A DNA stretch of 64,000 nt from Marinomonas gallaica (GCF_001639745.1 NZ_LTAX01000003.1:248001-312000); one strand, 5' to 3'; shown: positions 1 through 8,860, numbered from the stretch's first letter. Notes: generated from the letters alone by a model not told the origin. Numbers and translations are program-made.

Positions 1-1020
1 GAAGATGTATTAGGGCGCAGCGTAAACGTTGATGTCCCCGCTCAACGCGTCGTTCTAGGTTTTTATGCTGAAGACTATATGGCTATTGGAACCGAACAGG
101 CCTTTGATCACGTTGTAGGTATCTCTCGAGATACATGGGAAGCTTGGCGCCCTGCCAGCTGGAAGTTATATACAGATTACCGCCCATCACTTAAACAAAT
201 TCCCGATGTTGGCGAAGTCGAGTCTCAGACGTTTTCCGTTGAAAAAATCATTAGTCTAAACCCTGATGTTATCTTACTAGCAGACTGGCAATACAAAGGT
301 TTAGGCATGGACGTGGACACCTTGGAAGACGCCGGCATTCCTATTGTCGTGGTGGACTATAATGCTCAAACACTTGAACGCCATCTCAAAAGTACACAAA
401 TCATTGGTGCTCTGACCGACCAAAAAGACCGCGCGCAAAAAATTTCTGACGAATACGAAGCATTGGTGGAACACATTCATACCACCATAGAAAACGCCCA
501 ACAGCCCAAACCTCGAACCTATATAGAGTTTGGTAATCAAGGACCAAGTGAATATTCATTTACCTATGGTAAAAACATGTGGGGCGCTATGGTAACCAGC
601 GCAGGGGGCGACAATATTGCCGCGCCTTTTGTTGAGTGGTGGGGGCCGATCAATCCTGAGCAAGTGTTAGCATCAGACCCGGAAGTCATCTTCATTACTG
701 GTACTGAAACAGGAAAACAATCGAACGCTATGGTCATGGGCCAAGGTATTCGACGAGAACAAGCTAAAGAAAGACTTGAAGGTTTTACTAAACGACCAGG
801 TTGGGAAAGCTTATCAGCGGTAGAAAACAACCGTGTATATGGAATTTATCAAGGCGCTTCTCGAACCATCCTTGATGGTAGCATGTTGCAGTTTATCGCT
901 AAATCTCAATACCCTAAATTGTTTAAGGAGCTAGATCCTGAACAACACTATCTGGATTTTTATAAACGCTATTTACCTGTTGTCCCAAAAGGTACTTTCA
1001 CCGTCAGTCTTGATAAGTAA
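1..1020 (+). CDS. ABC transporter periplasmic substrate-binding protein (iron/cobalamin type), 5'-partial
   Basis: The reading frame is open from base 1, so the gene starts before the window; the first in-window ATG at 79 is internal, because the residues before it (DVLGRSVNV, PAQRVV) are the usual first strand of the TroA/BtuF-like binding fold. The family captures ferric-siderophore, haem or cobalamin in the periplasm and hands it to an inner-membrane ABC permease. Visible family hallmarks are the two-lobe pattern with the central segment NPDVILLADW and the later DPEVIFITG strand. The signal peptide, permease and ATPase genes would lie upstream. The substrate cannot be told from sequence alone; an iron complex is the commonest case. 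Confidence 0.8.
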   Translation, partial: EDVLGRSVNVDVPAQRVVLGFYAEDYMAIGTEQAFDHVVGISRDTWEAWRPASWKLYTDYRPSLKQIPDVGEVESQTFSVEKIISLNPDVILLADWQYKGLGMDVDTLEDAGIPIVVVDYNAQTLERHLKSTQIIGALTDQKDRAQKISDEYEALVEHIHTTIENAQQPKPRTYIEFGNQGPSEYSFTYGKNMWGAMVTSAGGDNIAAPFVEWWGPINPEQVLASDPEVIFITGTETGKQSNAMVMGQGIRREQAKERLEGFTKRPGWESLSAVENNRVYGIYQGASRTILDGSMLQFIAKSQYPKLFKELDPEQHYLDFYKRYLPVVPKGTFTVSLDK

Positions 1021-1031
1021 CTCAATAAGAA

Positions 1032-1067
1032 CGCATAGCAAGGCAGACTTTCATGCTTTGCTATGCG
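1032..1067. repeat. 14-bp inverted repeat (hairpin) between binding protein and pseudoazurin genes
   Basis: Bases 1032-1045 pair with 1054-1067 (one G-T wobble) around an 8-base loop. No T-run follows on either strand, so it is not a standard intrinsic terminator. It sits just after the upstream stop codon and just before the pseudoazurin ribosome binding site, so it may stabilise the upstream mRNA or attenuate read-through. Confidence 0.6.
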
Positions 1068-1086
1068 ACATTAGGAAGATGTGAAC

Positions 1087-1527
1087 ATGATTAAATTTTC
1101 AACGCCTATACTCTTAAGTATGGTATTGTTAGCGACTAATAGCCTCGCCAAAGATTGGCAAATTCAAATGCTAAATTACGGTGAATCAGGATCTATGGTC
1201 TTCGAGCCAGATTACATTCATGCCAACGTTGGCGATACCGTAACCTTTATTCCAACTCAATCAGGGCACAACGCCAAGTCTTATATTGTCCCTGAAGACA
1301 GCTCGGCTTGGTCAAGTAAGTTAAATCAGGAGCATACCCTGTCTTTAGAAAATGAAGGTGTTCACGTGTATTATTGCCCACCACATTTAATGATGGGGAT
1401 GGTAGGCGTTATTCAAGTTGGCAATGCCAAAAATCTTGAAAAAGTGTCTAGTAAATACCCTCGTTTACGTTCCAAGATTGCATTACAACCTGAACGAGTC
1501 GATACAACCATCGCTAAAATCCGCTAA
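1087..1527 (+). CDS. Pseudoazurin-type blue copper protein
   Basis: A small periplasmic type-1 copper electron carrier of the kind that donates electrons to nitrite or nitrous oxide reductases or other redox partners. The ATG at 1087 is chosen over the GTG at 1081 because AGGAAG (1073-1078) lies 8 bases before the ATG and only 2 before the GTG. Numbered from this ATG, residues 1-21 form a signal peptide ending NSLA. The copper ligands are His61 (SGHNAK), Cys97, His100 and Met105 (YCPPHLMMGM), with the C-x2-H-x4-M spacing of pseudoazurins. After the cupredoxin domain there is a basic C-terminal tail of about 30 residues. No denitrification gene is visible nearby, so its partner is unknown. Confidence 0.88.
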   Translation: MIKFSTPILLSMVLLATNSLAKDWQIQMLNYGESGSMVFEPDYIHANVGDTVTFIPTQSGHNAKSYIVPEDSSAWSSKLNQEHTLSLENEGVHVYYCPPHLMMGMVGVIQVGNAKNLEKVSSKYPRLRSKIALQPERVDTTIAKIR

Positions 1528-1533
1528 TTTTTA

Positions 1534-2397
1534 CTAGGCGCTCGCCCAAGCCATCACATATTCTCTGTGGCCTGTGTGCTCATTCAGCTGCTCACTGGCT
1601 ACTTTGAAACCTTGCGACATATAAAAACCTATACTCGGCTCATTCGCAGCATAAACCGTTAACGTCAGCGCTTTTTGCTGAGCTTTAGCATGCGCTAGTA
1701 AGCACTTACCTACACCTTTAGCTTGCTCATCTGGTGCCACAAACAATGCCGCCAAAGTGCTATTAGTCAGTGCGTAAAAACCCACCACTTTGCCCTGCTT
1801 TTCGTACACGTACACTTTTGCAGAAGGTAAGTAAGCATCGCGCATCGCTTCAACTTGCGAAGCCCAAAAATCAGGCGCCACAAAATCATGCGTTTTAATA
1901 GAAGCGGTTAACCAGATACTCAGTACCACATCCATATCGCAGTCTTCAAACGCCCGCACGCCGTCTAAAGCACCTTCGCCCAACAATCGACCTACACGAT
2001 CTTTCGCTTGGTGCTTTACCCCATCGTCAATACACGAACCGACAGCCACTAACGCCGCTCCAATCATGCCGATATCATCGGTGTACCCGAGCAATGGTGT
2101 TAAATCGGGAATCGCGTCAATCGGCGTCAGTAAATACCCTAACGCCCCATAGATTGCGGTCTTATGAGCGAAGGTACAGTTTTTGTGCTCCGTCGCGTAA
2201 TACAACGTAAACGCTTTTTCTAACCCTGATCGACCAATCGAACCAGCATAACGCTTACACTTCGTCCAAAAGCTCACGTCATCGTAGGCACAAGCGTATT
2301 CCTCGGCGGCTTCCGCCACGCTCATCGGCTGCTCAAGTAGATCATCATCGATCAGAGGATCATGACTCTTTCGCTTAAACGTCAGCTTATTAAACAT
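1534..2397 (-). CDS. DUF1232 (YkvA-like) domain fused to a GNAT N-acetyltransferase
   Basis: Two-part protein of 287 residues. Residues about 60-125 are a DUF1232/YkvA domain, recognisable by the motif YLLTPIDAIPDL followed by GYTDDIG, a short membrane-associated hairpin of unknown role. Residues about 150-285 are a GNAT acetyltransferase, with the acetyl-CoA binding strand LAALFVAPDEQAKGVGKCLL and the C-terminal YAANEPSIGFYMSQGF. GNAT enzymes move an acetyl group from acetyl-CoA to an amine; the substrate here is unknown. The gene stands alone and converges with the pseudoazurin gene. The domain pairing is unusual, since both domains are normally separate proteins; there is no sign of a frameshift joining them. 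Confidence 0.75.
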   Translation of the reverse strand: MFNKLTFKRKSHDPLIDDDLLEQPMSVAEAAEEYACAYDDVSFWTKCKRYAGSIGRSGLEKAFTLYYATEHKNCTFAHKTAIYGALGYLLTPIDAIPDLTPLLGYTDDIGMIGAALVAVGSCIDDGVKHQAKDRVGRLLGEGALDGVRAFEDCDMDVVLSIWLTASIKTHDFVAPDFWASQVEAMRDAYLPSAKVYVYEKQGKVVGFYALTNSTLAALFVAPDEQAKGVGKCLLAHAKAQQKALTLTVYAANEPSIGFYMSQGFKVASEQLNEHTGHREYVMAWASA

Positions 2398-2487
2398 GCC
2401 ACTCCTCCATCATTTGCTGTCTATCGACAATCGCGCTATGAATACAGTATGTCTTAGTAAAGTATAAAAATAAAAGTTCAAATCAAA

Positions 2488-2519
2488 AAATGCCCCGCTG
2501 TTTTCACAGAAGGGCATTT
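2488..2519 (-). terminator. Intrinsic terminator of the glk-zwf-eda operon
   Basis: Inverted repeat 2488-2495/2512-2519 with an inner 4-bp stem; read on the minus strand it ends in a run of six T. It lies 26 bases after the eda stop. Confidence 0.85.
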
Positions 2520-2544
2520 AGAAAAGCACTGGAACGCTGAAGAA

Positions 2545-3168
2545 TTACTGTTGAACCGATTTTGCCAGCTCGGTAATCTCGTCCCACTTACCCGCTTGTA
2601 CAAGATCCGTCGGTACAATCCAAGAACCACCAACACACAGTACACTTTCAAGTGCTAAGTAGTCTTTGTAGTTCTTTTCATTAATGCCGCCTGTTGGGCA
2701 AAAACGGATATGAGGCATCGGGCCAGAAAACGCTTTAAGCGCTTTTACACCACCGTTCACTTCCGCAGGGAAGAATTTAAAGTGGTCGTAGCCGTATTCA
2801 AGGCCCAACAAGATATCAGAGATGGTCGCCACAGCCGGCAAGTAGGGAATATCATATTCTTTGCCGACGGCTAACAAATCAGGTGTCAGGCCAGGACTAA
2901 TAATAAACTGGGAACCTGCTTCAACCGCTTGTATATATTGCGCACGTGAGCACACTGTTCCAGCACCGACGATCGCATCAGGTACTTCTTTACGCAGTGC
3001 AGTAATCGCCTCTAGAGCGGCGTCGGTACGAAGCGTTACTTCTAAAACAGGCACGCCACCTGCAACCAATGCCTTACCAAGGTTGACGGCTTGCTCCACA
3101 TTATCCACAACAATAACTGGGACAACTGGCGTTGCTGTCATCACTTGAGCGGCGGTATAAGTTGTCAT
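2545..3168 (-). CDS. eda: 2-keto-3-deoxy-6-phosphogluconate (KDPG) aldolase
   Basis: Last enzyme of the Entner-Doudoroff pathway; splits KDPG into pyruvate and glyceraldehyde-3-phosphate in the cytoplasm, and in many bacteria also acts on 4-hydroxy-2-oxoglutarate. At 207 residues it is normal family length. The Schiff-base lysine is Lys131 in HFKFFPAE, the general acid/base glutamate is Glu43 in LEVTLRT, and the phosphate-binding segment is FCPTGGI. It is the third gene of the glk-zwf-eda operon, 15 bases after the zwf stop, followed by a good terminator. The upstream HexR-type site suggests regulation with the rest of hexose catabolism. Confidence 0.95.
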   Translation of the reverse strand: MTTYTAAQVMTATPVVPVIVVDNVEQAVNLGKALVAGGVPVLEVTLRTDAALEAITALRKEVPDAIVGAGTVCSRAQYIQAVEAGSQFIISPGLTPDLLAVGKEYDIPYLPAVATISDILLGLEYGYDHFKFFPAEVNGGVKALKAFSGPMPHIRFCPTGGINEKNYKDYLALESVLCVGGSWIVPTDLVQAGKWDEITELAKSVQQ

Positions 3169-3183
3169 AATAAAGTCCTTAAC

Positions 3184-4659
3184 TTAATAATCGTGCCAGT
3201 TACGGCCATCTTTAATCGGAAGCGCCATAGACGCGGCGGGTCCCCAAGAACCAGAAGCATATTCTTTTGGACGCTCACTGGTTTGGCTCCAAGCGGCCAT
3301 AATGCCATCTACCCATTTCCAAGCGGCTTCCACTTCGTCGTAACGCATAAACAATGTTGCATCATCACGCATAACATCAAGTAACAAACGTTCGTAGGCT
3401 TCAGGGCTGCGCTTGTTATTAAACGCTTCACTTAAACTTAAGTTCAAATCAACGGGCTGCAGATTCATACCTTCTCCCGCACCCGGTACTTTGTTCATGA
3501 CCGTTAAAGAGATTTTTTCTTCTGGTTGCAGGCGAATAATCAATTGGTTACGTTGCAGCTGACGGTTACTTTCATCATTAAAGATGCTGTGCGGGACCGA
3601 CTTATACTGAATCACGATTTCAGAATAACGCTGACCTAAACGCTTGCCAGTACGCAGGTAAAAAGGCACACCAGCCCAACGCCAGTTATCAATATCCGCT
3701 CGTAGCGCAACGAAGGTCTCAGTTCGAGACTCAAGGTTAGAGCCTTCTTCATCGAAATACCCTTTAACGTCTTTACCGTTAATCATGCCTTTCGCATATT
3801 GGCCACGTACAGTCTTGGTGTAAGCATTCGCCCCTTCGATAGGACGCAGAGCTTTTAACACCTTGATCTTTTCATCACGAACTGAATCGGCGTCGTTGCG
3901 ACCAGGAGGTTCCATCGCCACCAAGCACAACAACTGCACTAAGTGATTTTGAACCATGTCACGTAGCGCACCCGCTTTGTCGTAGTAACCCCAACGCCCT
4001 TCTACACCAACGGTTTCAGATACAGTGATCTGAACGTTATCAATGTGCGCGCTGTCCCATAATGGCTCAAACAAGGTATTACCAAAACGGATCGCGAGGA
4101 GGTTTTGTACCGTTTCTTTACCTAGATAATGGTCGATACGGAAAATTTGTTTCTCACCGAAGTTTTGCGTCACTTCATCGTTGATCGCACGTGACGAAAT
4201 TAAATCACGGCCTAACGGCTTCTCAAGCACCACACGCATGCGCTCTTGGTTTAAGCCATGATTGGCAAGCGACGAACAAATTGAACCAAATAGATCCGGT
4301 GACGTAGCTAGGTAAAACACGACATCTTTCTCGTCGTCGCCAACATTGTGTTCATTAAAACGAGCAAAGTCAGACTCTTCCTGCGCATCAACAGAAACAT
4401 AGCTCAAACGCTCTTTAAAACGTGGCCACGTGTTTTTATCACCAACGCTGGTAGGAACGAATTCATTCAAGGCTTCGCGCACTTTGTCTTGGTAATCCTG
4501 CGCGCTCATGTCGCGGCGTGACGCACCAATAATGCGGGTATTTTTTGCCAGCAGACCGTCTTGGTCTAAATGATAGAGAGCTGGAAGAAGTTTGCGCATG
4601 GCCAAATCACCACCGCCACCAAAAATTACCACATCACAGGCTTTTAAACTTGCCTTCAT
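3184..4659 (-). CDS. zwf: Glucose-6-phosphate 1-dehydrogenase
   Basis: Oxidises glucose-6-phosphate to 6-phosphogluconolactone with reduction of NADP+ (or NAD+), feeding the oxidative pentose-phosphate and Entner-Doudoroff routes. The 491-residue length fits the family. The nucleotide-binding loop is GGGGDLA (14-20) and the substrate/active-site signature is RIDHYLGK (174-181), containing the catalytic His. It lies between glk (19 bases upstream) and eda (15 bases downstream) in one operon. The lactonase gene pgl, often found between zwf and eda in pseudomonads, is absent here, and edd is also not in the window. Confidence 0.96.
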   Translation of the reverse strand: MKASLKACDVVIFGGGGDLAMRKLLPALYHLDQDGLLAKNTRIIGASRRDMSAQDYQDKVREALNEFVPTSVGDKNTWPRFKERLSYVSVDAQEESDFARFNEHNVGDDEKDVVFYLATSPDLFGSICSSLANHGLNQERMRVVLEKPLGRDLISSRAINDEVTQNFGEKQIFRIDHYLGKETVQNLLAIRFGNTLFEPLWDSAHIDNVQITVSETVGVEGRWGYYDKAGALRDMVQNHLVQLLCLVAMEPPGRNDADSVRDEKIKVLKALRPIEGANAYTKTVRGQYAKGMINGKDVKGYFDEEGSNLESRTETFVALRADIDNWRWAGVPFYLRTGKRLGQRYSEIVIQYKSVPHSIFNDESNRQLQRNQLIIRLQPEEKISLTVMNKVPGAGEGMNLQPVDLNLSLSEAFNNKRSPEAYERLLLDVMRDDATLFMRYDEVEAAWKWVDGIMAAWSQTSERPKEYASGSWGPAASMALPIKDGRNWHDY

Positions 4660-4678
4660 CTTTTTCTCTCCGGTTCTA

Positions 4679-5653
4679 TTAGGCTTGATCTACAAGATAC
4701 GATGCGTAGTTGGCGCACCCTACCAGCCCTGGGTATTCAGACATCACAACAAACGTCGGGATCGGCGATACAAATGCCTTCATACGACCTTTATCTTGCA
4801 TTGCGTCACGAAACGCACTGCGCTTAATATGCTCTAGATAACGCGGCACAATACCGCCTGCGATGTATACACCACCGCGTGTTTCAACAGATAAAATTAA
4901 ATCTCCAGTGAAGCGTCCTAGAAAGGTAAAAAATTGAGCAAGTGTCGCGTCAGCTATAGGGTCATCGCCTCGCTCTAAGGCTGCACCTATTTCAGGTGCA
5001 GATAAACGTTTTGACGTACCGTCTCTTAAAGCCAGTGCTTCATAAATGTTTTCCAGTCCCATGCCGGATATAACACGCTCAGCGGAGACACGATAATGAC
5101 GATCACGAAGGAAATGTAAAATATAGTCTTCTTGGTCATTACACGTCGCTAAATCCACGTGTCCGCCTTCACTAGGCAAAACAATATTTACGCTATTCTC
5201 TTGCGGAACCACACACGCAACACCGAGTCCCGTCCCCGCACCCAATACCCAAGCTGCGGCTTTAGGATCGACTGCTGAAGGCTCACCAATCTGCACCAAC
5301 TCTTCCGAAGGAATCACTTCAAGACTGTGAGCAATGGCATCAAAGTCGTTCAGCAACGCAATTTTTTTATCAGCGCCAAAATGCTCTTGGATCTGCTGGC
5401 GAGTAAAATGCCACGGATTGTTAGAAAAACGAATCACATCTTGGTTCACTGGCCCTGCAATAGCTAAGACAATCGCATTAATAGAGTCAAAGTCCACACT
5501 ACATTGATCAACATAAGCAGAAACGGCATCAAAGAAAGACTCATACTCTTTGCATGAGTAAACGCTCACTTCCTGTGGTTGGTATTGATTGATCGGTACC
5601 AAGGCAAAACGTGCGTTTGTCCCTCCCAAATCCGCGATCAAAGCATGAGACAT
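4679..5653 (-). CDS. glk: Glucokinase
   Basis: Phosphorylates intracellular glucose with ATP to glucose-6-phosphate, the substrate of the next gene product. It is the bacterial hexokinase-type (non-ROK) glucokinase at 324 residues. The ATP-binding start is ADLGGTNARFAL (7-18), the catalytic aspartate is Asp103 in LLNDF, and the second phosphate motif is LGAGTGLG. It is the first gene of glk-zwf-eda. The start codon is preceded by TTAGGAG-like sequence read as CTCCTAAGAGG on the minus strand. A 15-bp HexR-type palindrome lies 93 bases upstream. Confidence 0.95.
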   Translation of the reverse strand: MSHALIADLGGTNARFALVPINQYQPQEVSVYSCKEYESFFDAVSAYVDQCSVDFDSINAIVLAIAGPVNQDVIRFSNNPWHFTRQQIQEHFGADKKIALLNDFDAIAHSLEVIPSEELVQIGEPSAVDPKAAAWVLGAGTGLGVACVVPQENSVNIVLPSEGGHVDLATCNDQEDYILHFLRDRHYRVSAERVISGMGLENIYEALALRDGTSKRLSAPEIGAALERGDDPIADATLAQFFTFLGRFTGDLILSVETRGGVYIAGGIVPRYLEHIKRSAFRDAMQDKGRMKAFVSPIPTFVVMSEYPGLVGCANYASYLVDQA

Positions 5654-5728
5654 AGTAAACCTCTTAGGAGTTTTAATTTTTTTGAAATTTTACAACGAAA
5701 AAGCGTGTAAAAACACCTGAACATGAAA

Positions 5729-5734
5729 ATAATA
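5729..5734 (-). promoter_or_regulatory. Possible -10 box of the glk operon promoter
   Basis: On the minus strand the bases read TATTAT, about 75 bases before the glk start. No good -35 is seen; the -35 position falls in or beside the HexR-type palindrome, so repressor or activator contact there would directly affect polymerase. Low-confidence reading of a weak motif. Confidence 0.35.
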
Positions 5735-5745
5735 CCGGCCAAAAA

Positions 5746-5760
5746 TGTAATTTTATTACA
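5746..5760. promoter_or_regulatory. HexR-type operator upstream of glk-zwf-eda
   Basis: The palindrome TGTAATTTTATTACA matches the published gammaproteobacterial HexR pattern TGTARTWWWAYTACA at every position. HexR is the KDPG-responsive RpiR-family regulator that controls zwf, eda, glk and related genes. Its position immediately upstream of this operon supports the assignment; HexR itself is not encoded in the window. The operator also lies between this operon and the end of the next minus-strand gene (stop at 5762). Confidence 0.8.
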
Positions 5761-5761
5761 T

Positions 5762-6826
5762 TTAGCGTATTTTGTTCAGAAATTTGAAGACTTTCGTAGG
5801 AACAGATCGCTTGCGGTTGTTTTTGTAGTTATAGAGACGCTCGTCCGCTATTTTCAGCAATTGCTTATAGCTACTAGGGGCATCAGATAATACGCTAGCA
5901 CCACCATAACTGATGGTGATTGGCACAAGATTGCTTTTGTAACGTAAAGGATTCGATTGCAAGTAGTCATGAACAGACTCCGCAATCGCGATGGCTTGCT
6001 CATAACTTTTCCCAGGTATTACAAAAACAAACTCGTCTCCGGCAAAACGGAACGCCAACCCCTGCTTATACACATGCCGCAAAAGACGTTTCGCTATGTA
6101 TTCTAGCACTTCATCACCACAATTGTGCCCTAAAGTGTCGTTGATCGATTTAAAAGCATCGCAATCAATAAAGACAGCGGTTAAATCCCGATTTTGACCT
6201 TTACAGCGAGCAAATTCTCGCTCGAGCATCAACTCTAGTTGGCGGCGATTAAGTAAGCCAGTAAGGGGATCGCGGGTCGCTAGATATTCTAACTTCTCCC
6301 GAGCGGTCACATTGCTCAAACAAATGGATATTTTAATCGATAACTGATCCAACAGGAATGTATCCTTGGTGGCAGAATCATAGCGGGTTGGGTCTTGGTC
6401 AGCTTGGCAAAATAGTCCCACTAACTCACCGTCTATGGTCAATGGAGAAATCGCTACGGACCCAACAATGCCTCGATAAGACTGTGGGATCACTTCCCAA
6501 TAACGCTCGATATCTTGGTTGACCTGTACTGTTTTAATGCCCGTACCGATTGCATCGATCATTGCACTGCGTCGCGTGAACAAAACGCGATCTTTTAAAC
6601 CAACGGTTTTTTCTAAGGTTTCAATCAGATGGGCAAGAGGGGCTTCATTAATAAGGTTGACCCAAACGAATGGGACATTAAATTGTTTTTGCACTTCTTT
6701 AGTAAGCGTGGAGACAAACTGATCACAACGGCCAATCGATAGAATACAACGCTCAATGTCAAAAAACTTCAGCGCGATCTGCTCGTTATGCCTTACGTTA
6801 TCTATTAGCTCATCTATATTGTGCAT
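5762..6826 (-). CDS. Diguanylate cyclase with N-terminal GAF-like domain
   Basis: Makes the second messenger cyclic di-GMP from two GTP. Residues about 25-175 form a GAF-like sensor region, and residues about 182-345 form the GGDEF domain, starting at the usual DPLTGLLNRR (186-195). The active-site loop is AGDEF (262-266), with Ala for the first Gly, a substitution found in active cyclases. The metal-binding aspartates are in FIDCDAFKSIND. The allosteric RxxD inhibitory site normally found just before the loop is not present, so product inhibition at that site is unlikely. It has no membrane segment and is probably cytoplasmic. It is transcribed alone; the ligand of the sensor domain is unknown. 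Confidence 0.85.
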   Translation of the reverse strand: MHNIDELIDNVRHNEQIALKFFDIERCILSIGRCDQFVSTLTKEVQKQFNVPFVWVNLINEAPLAHLIETLEKTVGLKDRVLFTRRSAMIDAIGTGIKTVQVNQDIERYWEVIPQSYRGIVGSVAISPLTIDGELVGLFCQADQDPTRYDSATKDTFLLDQLSIKISICLSNVTAREKLEYLATRDPLTGLLNRRQLELMLEREFARCKGQNRDLTAVFIDCDAFKSINDTLGHNCGDEVLEYIAKRLLRHVYKQGLAFRFAGDEFVFVIPGKSYEQAIAIAESVHDYLQSNPLRYKSNLVPITISYGGASVLSDAPSSYKQLLKIADERLYNYKNNRKRSVPTKVFKFLNKIR

Positions 6827-7034
6827 CCAACCAACCTAATCAGACTTGGGAACTAAGCGATTTGCTAGCTAAGCACTATCCTCTCTTGGTAGTGTCTAGA
6901 TTTTGTGCAAACATCACTTTATTCAATACCTTTATAAACGTACTGTCTATGAAAAACTTTAGCTTAATTTGCTGACTTTATTAAAGAATTTATATAAATG
7001 CCGATAACATAACTATCCAAGAGACGTGGCATTT

Positions 7035-7358
7035 ATGAATATTAGAGACGTTTTAGAAACACAGCTAACCCATGAGGTGAAAGCAGGCGCCCGGGTATCC
7101 GGGAACGCCAACTTTGCACTGTTCATGAGTCTCTTTAGCCAGCCAGGGCCAAGTCTACGCAACGCAGAAGACACGCTGAACCAACACCAACCTCATGCGG
7201 TCAACCGTCCAATCCAGTTCTCAGCAGGGATTGGCAGTAACCCAACGGCCAACATAGCTTTGCTTAAAGCTCTCAGCCACGAACCTCTAGCTCAAGGTGC
7301 GGCCACTGCTTACAACGCCGTAGACGCAGTCGACAACTTACTGACAGCTCAAGCCTAA
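7035..7358 (+). CDS. Hypothetical protein, 107 residues
   Basis: I do not recognise a family. The ATG at 7035 is preferred over the GTG at 7026 because AAGAGA (7019-7024) is better spaced to it. The protein is Ala/Asn-rich with no signal peptide or membrane segment; the last 40 residues look helical (ALLKALSHEPLAQGAAT). It converges with the DUF3080 gene and their stop codons overlap by 4 bases. Codon use looks like that of its neighbours, so it is probably a real lineage-specific gene. Confidence 0.6.
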   Translation: MNIRDVLETQLTHEVKAGARVSGNANFALFMSLFSQPGPSLRNAEDTLNQHQPHAVNRPIQFSAGIGSNPTANIALLKALSHEPLAQGAATAYNAVDAVDNLLTAQA

Positions 7359-8380
7359 CCCACACCTTCTCCACACATTGCAAAAATACGACTCCACGCT
7401 CGACCGTGCTCCCGAGAAGCCATTAAATAACGCTGCCACTCACTGCTTGACGACTTCATATCAAACTGACCAATAAATTCGCGCCACTCGGAATGATCAA
7501 TTGGACTTTGTACCCCTAGTTGTTGCACCACAGGTAATACTTGATAAGCCACTGTGTTTATACGCGCCATGTAAGGCTGTAAAACATCGATATAATGTTT
7601 TTCAAACTGCTGCCTAAGAAAGTTTAATGGAGCACCACATATTTCCTGACTTTGGCTTAATGGTTCAAGCGCCACACTGGTTTGCTCTAAGTAATGACGA
7701 ATATGACTCATGCTGTACAACAACTTTCCCAGATACTCACTTTCATAAATAGCCTTCATGTCGGCTTCGATTTGAGCACTGCTTACTTGCGGAATCTCAT
7801 CTAAGTGATCACTAACACGTTTAAGATGCTGTAACGCAGTGATCAATTCTTGGTAGTGGGACTCAGCAGGAGAAAGCGGAAGATAACCATTAGCCATGCT
7901 AAATAATGAGGCCGTTTCTTCTCCGGCCCAGAGCATATTAGACAAAGCGAACGGCAGTTCACTGGCTTTTACTTGCGCCACATTGGTCAACTTTGTCGCA
8001 AGTTCGGTATTCTCTATCTCACAGGTTCGAATCGCGTGAATAATCGCCAGCTCGTATACAAAACGCTGACTTGTCGCCATGACCCGTCCAAGTATACTAT
8101 TGCGTTGTCCAGCTAAAGCGCCAACATCACAGCGTTGCAGAGACAAAAATTCTAATAAGCCAACATCAAATTGACTCAACTCCATCTGCCGTGTCCTCAA
8201 TGCTGGCATTGGCAACAACGACACGTTTGAATCCACCTCGATTTGAACAAACGCTGACCGATTCAGGTCATTTAAATAGGATTCAAAAAGCGCCTGTGGA
8301 GCGAAACGGCGATCACAACCTGCCAGCAGCACACCCAATAGCAATAATATAATCGATTTTCGAGAGAGCAATAACGTCAT
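7355..8380 (-). CDS. DUF3080 family lipoprotein
   Basis: Probable outer-membrane or periplasmic lipoprotein of unknown function. Starting from ATG at 8380 (a GTG at 8389 is also in frame), a hydrophobic signal runs to the lipobox LLAGC with Cys22 as the lipidated residue. The remainder is mostly helical and fits DUF3080 in length (about 340 residues). Its ATG overlaps the ATG of the divergent thioesterase gene by 2 bases, so the control regions of each gene must lie inside the other's coding sequence. The family assignment rests on recognition of overall pattern, not on a diagnostic motif. Confidence 0.7.
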   Translation of the reverse strand: MTLLLSRKSIILLLLGVLLAGCDRRFAPQALFESYLNDLNRSAFVQIEVDSNVSLLPMPALRTRQMELSQFDVGLLEFLSLQRCDVGALAGQRNSILGRVMATSQRFVYELAIIHAIRTCEIENTELATKLTNVAQVKASELPFALSNMLWAGEETASLFSMANGYLPLSPAESHYQELITALQHLKRVSDHLDEIPQVSSAQIEADMKAIYESEYLGKLLYSMSHIRHYLEQTSVALEPLSQSQEICGAPLNFLRQQFEKHYIDVLQPYMARINTVAYQVLPVVQQLGVQSPIDHSEWREFIGQFDMKSSSSEWQRYLMASREHGRAWSRIFAMCGEGVG

Positions 8381-8780
8381 GATGAACACTCTTTTAATTC
8401 AAAAGCGCGAAGAAATATCTGAAACGCGGGTCGCTAAAATGGTCTTCCCAAGTACCACAAACCACTATGACACGCTCTTTGGTGGTGAAGCACTCAAGTG
8501 GATGGACGAAGTGGCTTACATTGCCGCAACACGCTTTGCCCGCAAACAAGTGGTTACGATTTCGACAGGGCAAGTGGATTTCAAACGCCCTATCCCATCC
8601 GGAATTTTAGTTGAGCTTGTCGCCCGTGTCGTAAAAGTTGGCCGCACTTCTTTGAAAGTCGAGGTCAATATCTTCCTAGAAGAGCTCTACAGCGATAAGC
8701 GAGAAAAAGCCATTACCGGCCATTTTAATTTTGTCGCAATCGATGAGCATAAAAAGCCGACGCCTATATTTGAAGAGTAG
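8379..8780 (+). CDS. Acyl-CoA thioesterase, hotdog fold (YciA/BFIT type)
   Basis: Hydrolyses acyl-CoA thioesters to free acid and CoA in the cytoplasm. At 133 residues it is a single hotdog domain. The family signature is visible: NHYDTLFGGEALKWMDEVA, in which the Asp of WMDE is the catalytic position of this class, then VDFKRPIPSG and GRTSLKVEV. It starts at ATG 8379 (or the adjacent ATG 8382). The start overlaps that of the divergent DUF3080 lipoprotein gene. Chain-length preference cannot be deduced. Confidence 0.88.
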   Translation: MMNTLLIQKREEISETRVAKMVFPSTTNHYDTLFGGEALKWMDEVAYIAATRFARKQVVTISTGQVDFKRPIPSGILVELVARVVKVGRTSLKVEVNIFLEELYSDKREKAITGHFNFVAIDEHKKPTPIFEE

Positions 8781-8860
8781 TGCCATATATTTATAACGCA
8801 TATGATTAGCACAAAAAAAGAAAATGACGCCAATACACTCATTAACATCGAAGACCAGCC

